A stretch of 64,000 nucleotides of DNA from Lentzea waywayandensis. GTDB taxonomy: Bacteria > Actinomycetota > Actinomycetes > Mycobacteriales > Pseudonocardiaceae. How positions within the stretch are numbered: position 1 is the stretch's first letter; each line of letters starts with the position of its first letter. The notes beneath the pieces are model-generated. The model ran no database searches. It saw only the letters and a list, made by a program, of their open reading frames with translations, and had not been told where the DNA came from. The translations under genes and the position numbers were made by a program. The stretch covers positions 310,001 through 374,000 of the forward strand of contig NZ_FOYL01000005.1 in the NCBI RefSeq assembly GCF_900115955.1, written 5' to 3'. Of the stretch, positions 60,644 through 64,000 are shown in pieces.

Positions 60644-61344
60644 TGATCCAGTTGACCGACCTCATCGTCACCGTCGCCCAAGAGGCCGACGACGCGCTCG
60701 TGCGCCTGGCGAAGGCAGTCGAGCTGAGCGGTCAGCTCAACGAGCTCGGCGACCACCTGATCGGCCACTTCGTGGACGAGGCGCGCCGCGGCGGGGCGAG
60801 CTGGGCCGAGATCGGCGAGAGCCTCGGCGTGACGAAGCAGGCCGCGCAGAAGCGGTTCGTGCCCAGGGAGTCGCCGGAGCTGTCCAAGCCCTCGACGGAG
60901 CGCTACACCCAGCGGTCGCGCCGGGTGATCGCGCTGGCCCGGCACCACGCGCGGTTCAGCGAGCGGATCGGCACCGAGCACCTGCTGCTCGGGCTGCTCG
61001 ACGAGTCGGCGGGGCTCGCGGCCAAGACCATCGCGAAGCTGGAGTCGGGCGACGGCAGCACGCGCATCGCGACCCTGAACCGGCTCGACACCGAGGCCAA
61101 GCAACGGCCGGAGAAGCAGCCGTACACGACGCACTGCAAGAAGGCCCTCGAACTGGCCGTGCGCGAGGCGCTGCGGATGGGCCACATGTTCATCGGGACC
61201 GAGCACATCCTGCTCGGCGTCCTGCTCGAAGCGGATGGGACCGCGGCCGACGTGCTGCACAACACGGGTGTGACGCACGCGGCCGCGGCCGCTCACATAG
61301 AGACGGTGGTCAACGGACCGCAGCGAGTGCTTCCGGGAGCGTGA
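60643..61344 (+). CDS. HTH regulator with ClpC-type N-domain (ClpC2-like)
   Basis: 233-aa protein. Residues 1-50 form a helical segment ([24 protein letters not shown]). A helix-turn-helix lies at 53-72 ([20 protein letters not shown]). Two Clp N-terminal repeats follow, [17 protein letters not shown] (105-121) and [18 protein letters not shown] (181-198), the ClpC adaptor/antibiotic-binding fold. There is no AAA ATPase domain. Architecture matches mycobacterial ClpC2, reported to bind ClpC-targeting antibiotics and to repress its own promoter. The operator array directly upstream supports autoregulation. GTG start; leaderless. Its last 35 nt overlap the convergent priA. Confidence 0.9.
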   Translation: MIQLTDLIVTVAQEADDALVRLAKAVELSGQLNELGDHLIGHFVDEARRGGASWAEIGESLGVTKQAAQKRFVPRESPELSKPSTERYTQRSRRVIALARHHARFSERIGTEHLLLGLLDESAGLAAKTIAKLESGDGSTRIATLNRLDTEAKQRPEKQPYTTHCKKALELAVREALRMGHMFIGTEHILLGVLLEADGTAADVLHNTGVTHAAAAAHIETVVNGPQRVLPGA

Positions 61345-62041
61345 AAGCGCCGGCGTACAGGGCCTTGCCGATGATGGAACCCTCCACGCCGTCGCGTGAC
61401 AGCTTCGCGAGCGCGACCAGGTCGTCCACAGTGGACACGCCGCCGGACGCGATCACCGGGGCGTCGGTGCGGGCGCAGACCTCGCGCAGCAGCTCCACGT
61501 TCGGGCCCGTCAGCGTGCCGTCCTTCGACACGTCGGTGACCACGTAACGCGTGCAGCCGTCGCGGTCGAGCCGGTCGAGGACCTCCCAGAGGTCGCCGCC
61601 GTCCGACGTCCAGCCGCGGCCCTTGACCCGGTGACCCTGCTCGGTGATGCGGACGTCGAGACCCACCGCGATCTTCTCGCCGTACGCGGCCAAAGCCTTG
61701 GCGCACCACTCCGGGTCTTCCAGCGCGGCCGTGCCGAGGTTCACGCGGGCGCAGCCGGTGGCCAGGGCGGCCTCGAGCGACGCGTCGTCGCGGATGCCGC
61801 CGGACAGCTCGACCTTCACGTCGAGCTCGCCGACGACGCGGGCGATCAGCTCGCGGTTGGAGCCACGGCCGAACGCCGCGTCGAGGTCGACGAGATGGAT
61901 CCACTCCGCCCCGTCGCGCTGCCACTGCAGGGCCGCGTCGAGCGGCTCGCCGTAGTTCGTCTCGGTACCGGCTTCGCCCTGCACGAGCCGGACGGCGCGA
62001 CCGTCGGCCACGTCAACAGCGGGGAGGAGTGTGAACGTCAC
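61310..62041 (-). CDS. priA: Bifunctional HisA/TrpF isomerase (PriA)
   Basis: 243-aa TIM barrel performing the Amadori isomerisation in both histidine (ProFAR) and tryptophan (PRA) synthesis in actinobacteria. Catalytic Asp10 ([15 protein letters not shown]) and the second Asp in [15 protein letters not shown] are present, as are phosphate sites [13 protein letters not shown] and [12 protein letters not shown]. No trpF is seen in the trp cluster, consistent with a bifunctional enzyme; sequence alone cannot prove dual activity. GTG at 62041 overlaps the stop of the upstream secreted-protein gene by 4 nt. Confidence 0.95.
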   Translation of the reverse strand: MTFTLLPAVDVADGRAVRLVQGEAGTETNYGEPLDAALQWQRDGAEWIHLVDLDAAFGRGSNRELIARVVGELDVKVELSGGIRDDASLEAALATGCARVNLGTAALEDPEWCAKALAAYGEKIAVGLDVRITEQGHRVKGRGWTSDGGDLWEVLDRLDRDGCTRYVVTDVSKDGTLTGPNVELLREVCARTDAPVIASGGVSTVDDLVALAKLSRDGVEGSIIGKALYAGAFTLPEALAAVR

Positions 62042-63582
62042 CCAGGCAGCCTAGCGTCCCCCAGCACGAGGGCGGCCACGCGCTCCTGGGCCTCCGTGGC
62101 GCGCGGGAACTTCGACGGGACCGGCGTGCCGGGGCCCGTCGCGGCAGGTCCGACGCCCGTCCACGGGCCGAAGACCATGATTCCGACGAACGCCGGGTGC
62201 TGCCGCGCCAGCGCCAGGTACAGGTACTGGGTGCTTTCGAGGTCCGCGTCGGTCCTGTCCGCGCACCACGACTGCGGCGCGGCTTCCGGCAGCAGGAACA
62301 GCTCCTTGCCGGGCGCGCGTTCCTCCAGCTCGGTCATGCGCGCCTCCACCGCCTCGTAGCCGGCGCAGTACTCGTCGAAACCGACCCAGTCGACGGCGGC
62401 GGGCACTCGGAAGGCGTCGTCGACCCGGACGCCCGCCTCGATCAGCATGACCTTCTTGCCGGGGAACGTGTTCTTGATCTGCTGGGCGGAGAACTCGACG
62501 TCCGCGAAGCTCGCGCCGTGGTGGAACGGCTCGTCCTGCAGCACGAACCCGGCCACGCGGTCGAGGTACGGCCGCACCTTCGAAGCGAGGACCTGCCAGC
62601 GCTCGGCGGCGTTCGGGTACAGCGGGCAGCCGGCCGCGTCGCAGTCGAAGAACTCGTTGCCCGTGTGGACGACGCAGCCCTCAGGGGCGCAGTCCCGCAA
62701 CACCTCGGGACGGTAGGCGTCGACGTCGCTGATCTGCACCCAGTTGAGGTTGCTGCGGCCGCGCACCTCCGGCAGGTGGTTGCCACCGGCCTGGTTCAGC
62801 CGCGCGCCGAAGTAGCCGTAGTAGCGCAACCGGGACCCCGGCAGCTTGCGCAGGTCGTCGGAGTCGAGCTGCTCGACGCGGAGATCGTCGACGAGGCTGA
62901 CGGTCTTGTCGTTGTCGGAGTAGCGCCCGAGGTAGACCCACAGCCGTTCGGTCGGCACCGCCGTGCCCAGCGAGATCGTCTCGCTCTGGCCGTTGACCGT
63001 GAGGTCGAGCTTCGTCCCGACGAGCTTCAGCGTCACGTCGAACGAGCCGTCGTCCTTGGCCGAGGCGAACGCCGGCAGCGTCACGACGGGCGAGCCCTGC
63101 CGGAAGATCTGCACGCCTCCGTTGGCGCGCACCAGGAAGCCGAGGTCGATGTCCTGATTGGACACATAGCCCCAGCTGTTCGCCGACCGTCCCAGCGCGA
63201 TCGACGACCAGTCGCCGGACGTGCGGTCGCCCGCGACCGGGGTCAGCGTCGCCGAGATCGAGGACCCGGTGGACGGCGCGTCGAGCCGCACGGCCGTCGT
63301 GCCCAGGTGCATCGACAGCCTGCCCAGGTGGTTCGGGTGGCCGACCTGCGCGTACCACGGCCGCGGCACGTCACCGGTGTTCCACTTGCCGGACACGCGG
63401 CTGTACGTGACGGCGCCGGTGCCCTGGCGTTGCTTGAGGTTGTCGTTCAGGCCGTAGGCCGGGTCGGCGTCCACGGCGTTGTCGAAGTTGTCGTGGAACG
63501 GTGCCGGTGCGGCGTGCGCGCCCCCGGGCACGGCAACGCCGGCAGCCACGATCGCGGCTACCGTCAGCAGTCGGGTGATCAC
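62038..63582 (-). CDS. Secreted protein, concanavalin/LamG-like plus glycosidase-like TIM barrel
   Basis: 514-aa secreted protein lying within the his operon. Signal peptide about 1-24 (ending AHA). An N-terminal beta-sandwich (about 30-235) resembles LamG/concanavalin lectin domains ([39 protein letters not shown]). The C-terminal part (about 250-500) looks like a TIM-barrel glycosidase-type domain with [35 protein letters not shown] and [12 protein letters not shown]. Acid residues Asp/Glu in the LQDEP and WVGFDEY motifs may be catalytic. Both ends overlap his genes by 4 nt (GTGA with hisH, GTGA with priA), so it is translated with them. Exact family and substrate not recognised. Confidence 0.8.
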   Translation of the reverse strand: MITRLLTVAAIVAAGVAVPGGAHAAPAPFHDNFDNAVDADPAYGLNDNLKQRQGTGAVTYSRVSGKWNTGDVPRPWYAQVGHPNHLGRLSMHLGTTAVRLDAPSTGSSISATLTPVAGDRTSGDWSSIALGRSANSWGYVSNQDIDLGFLVRANGGVQIFRQGSPVVTLPAFASAKDDGSFDVTLKLVGTKLDLTVNGQSETISLGTAVPTERLWVYLGRYSDNDKTVSLVDDLRVEQLDSDDLRKLPGSRLRYYGYFGARLNQAGGNHLPEVRGRSNLNWVQISDVDAYRPEVLRDCAPEGCVVHTGNEFFDCDAAGCPLYPNAAERWQVLASKVRPYLDRVAGFVLQDEPFHHGASFADVEFSAQQIKNTFPGKKVMLIEAGVRVDDAFRVPAAVDWVGFDEYCAGYEAVEARMTELEERAPGKELFLLPEAAPQSWCADRTDADLESTQYLYLALARQHPAFVGIMVFGPWTGVGPAATGPGTPVPSKFPRATEAQERVAALVLGDARLPG

Positions 63583-64000
63583 GAAAAGTTAGTCAACCAG
63601 TTCTGCAGCAGGTGCGCCCCGGCGTCGCCGGACTTCTCCGGGTGGAACTGGGTCGCCCACAGCGGCCCGTTCTCGACCGCCGCGACGAACTCGTCGCCCG
63701 AGTGGTCCGCCCACGTCACCAGCGGCGGCTTGAGGTGCTCGGCCGGCTCCAGCTCCCACCGGCGCACGCCGTAGGAGTGCACGAAGTAGAACCGCGTGTC
63801 CTTGTCGAGGCCCGCGAAGAGCTTCGAACCCTCGGGCGTGCGCACGGTGTTCCAGCCCATGTGCGGCACGATCGGCGCTTCGAGCCGCTCGACGGTGCCG
63901 GGCCACTCGCCGCAGCCCTCGGTCAGCACGCCGTGCTCGATGCCGCGCTCGAACAGGATCTGCATGCCCACGCAGATGCCGAGCACCGGACGGCCGCCGG
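63579..64000 (-). CDS. hisH: Imidazole glycerol phosphate synthase, glutaminase subunit, partial
   Basis: C-terminal 139 residues of HisH; the start lies beyond the window edge. Class I amidotransferase that supplies ammonia to HisF. Visible: [21 protein letters not shown] with nucleophile Cys, the oxyanion/interface VPHMGWN (family HxGWN), YFVHSY and the catalytic His/Glu in [11 protein letters not shown]. Its TGA stop overlaps the GTG of the next gene. Upstream his genes (hisD, hisC, hisB) are probably just outside. Confidence 0.96.
   Translation of the reverse strand, partial: GGRPVLGICVGMQILFERGIEHGVLTEGCGEWPGTVERLEAPIVPHMGWNTVRTPEGSKLFAGLDKDTRFYFVHSYGVRRWELEPAEHLKPPLVTWADHSGDEFVAAVENGPLWATQFHPEKSGDAGAHLLQNWLTNFS

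Overview
The window is a high-GC stretch of an actinomycete chromosome, most likely from the Pseudonocardiaceae (Lentzea/Saccharothrix-like). This is an inference from content. GTG starts are frequent and 4-nt stop/start overlaps are common. There are XRE-DUF5753/DUF397 gene pairs, SARP and LAL giant regulators, an F420-type split-barrel protein, a Trp-operon membrane protein of the TIGR02234 type, and a bifunctional PriA in place of separate hisA and trpF. No rRNA, tRNA, IS element, integrase or CRISPR array was seen, so this looks like chromosome backbone with accessory patches.

Layout. 1-2.6 kb: carbohydrate ABC importer (binding lipoprotein and two permeases) behind a LacI-type operator. 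3.2-6.5 kb: MacB/FtsX-type exporter. 6.6-12.8 kb: two very large STAND regulators (LuxR-type LAL and SARP/AfsR type). 13.1-14.6 kb: XRE/DUF397 pair with a divergent Cys-containing small protein. 15.1-17.3 kb: SulP transporter fused to a beta-carbonic anhydrase. 17.4-25.8 kb: housekeeping genes (S13 DD-carboxypeptidase, gnd, LysE exporter with Lrp regulator, Uma2 nuclease-like protein, tesB, pyk, VanZ, DUF2461). 25.9-38.2 kb: an accessory, defence-flavoured region with a helicase-associated WYL-like protein, a NACHT-LRR NTPase, a NUC1-type DRGH endonuclease, a lipoprotein, a CHRD protein, a second SulP with a separate carbonic anhydrase, and a TIR-STAND protein that has lost its beta-propeller. 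38.3-44.3 kb: gltBD. 44.9-49.3 kb: dctA, an orphan TAXI receptor and a two-component system. 49.3-50.3 kb: lgt. 50.4-50.9 kb: unusual degenerate non-coding repeats. 50.9-52.6 kb: FAD monooxygenase and a second Uma2. 52.8-57.8 kb: trpE-(membrane protein)-trpC-trpB-trpA. 57.8-64 kb: hisH-(secreted glycosidase-like)-priA ... hisF-(membrane protein)-hisI, interrupted between priA and hisF by a plus-strand cassette.

The most striking element is at 60305-60642. The whole intergenic gap is packed with about 18 copies of a TCAACGTTGA-like palindrome spaced 11, 19 or 20 bp centre to centre. It ends in two larger GTCAAC-N5-GTTGAC palindromes lying exactly on the -35 and -10 of what looks like a leaderless promoter. 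The gene behind it encodes a helix-turn-helix protein fused to a ClpC-type N-domain, similar in architecture to mycobacterial ClpC2. This suggests a heavily cooperative autoregulated sensor of Clp-targeting compounds or damaged proteins.

Metabolic logic: trpD, trpG and trpF are not with the trp genes here; PriA can supply the TrpF step, linking the adjacent his and trp clusters. gltBD, dctA and the TAXI/two-component genes form a carbon/nitrogen acid neighbourhood. The two SulP-carbonic anhydrase systems (one fused, one as two genes) point to bicarbonate uptake and interconversion.
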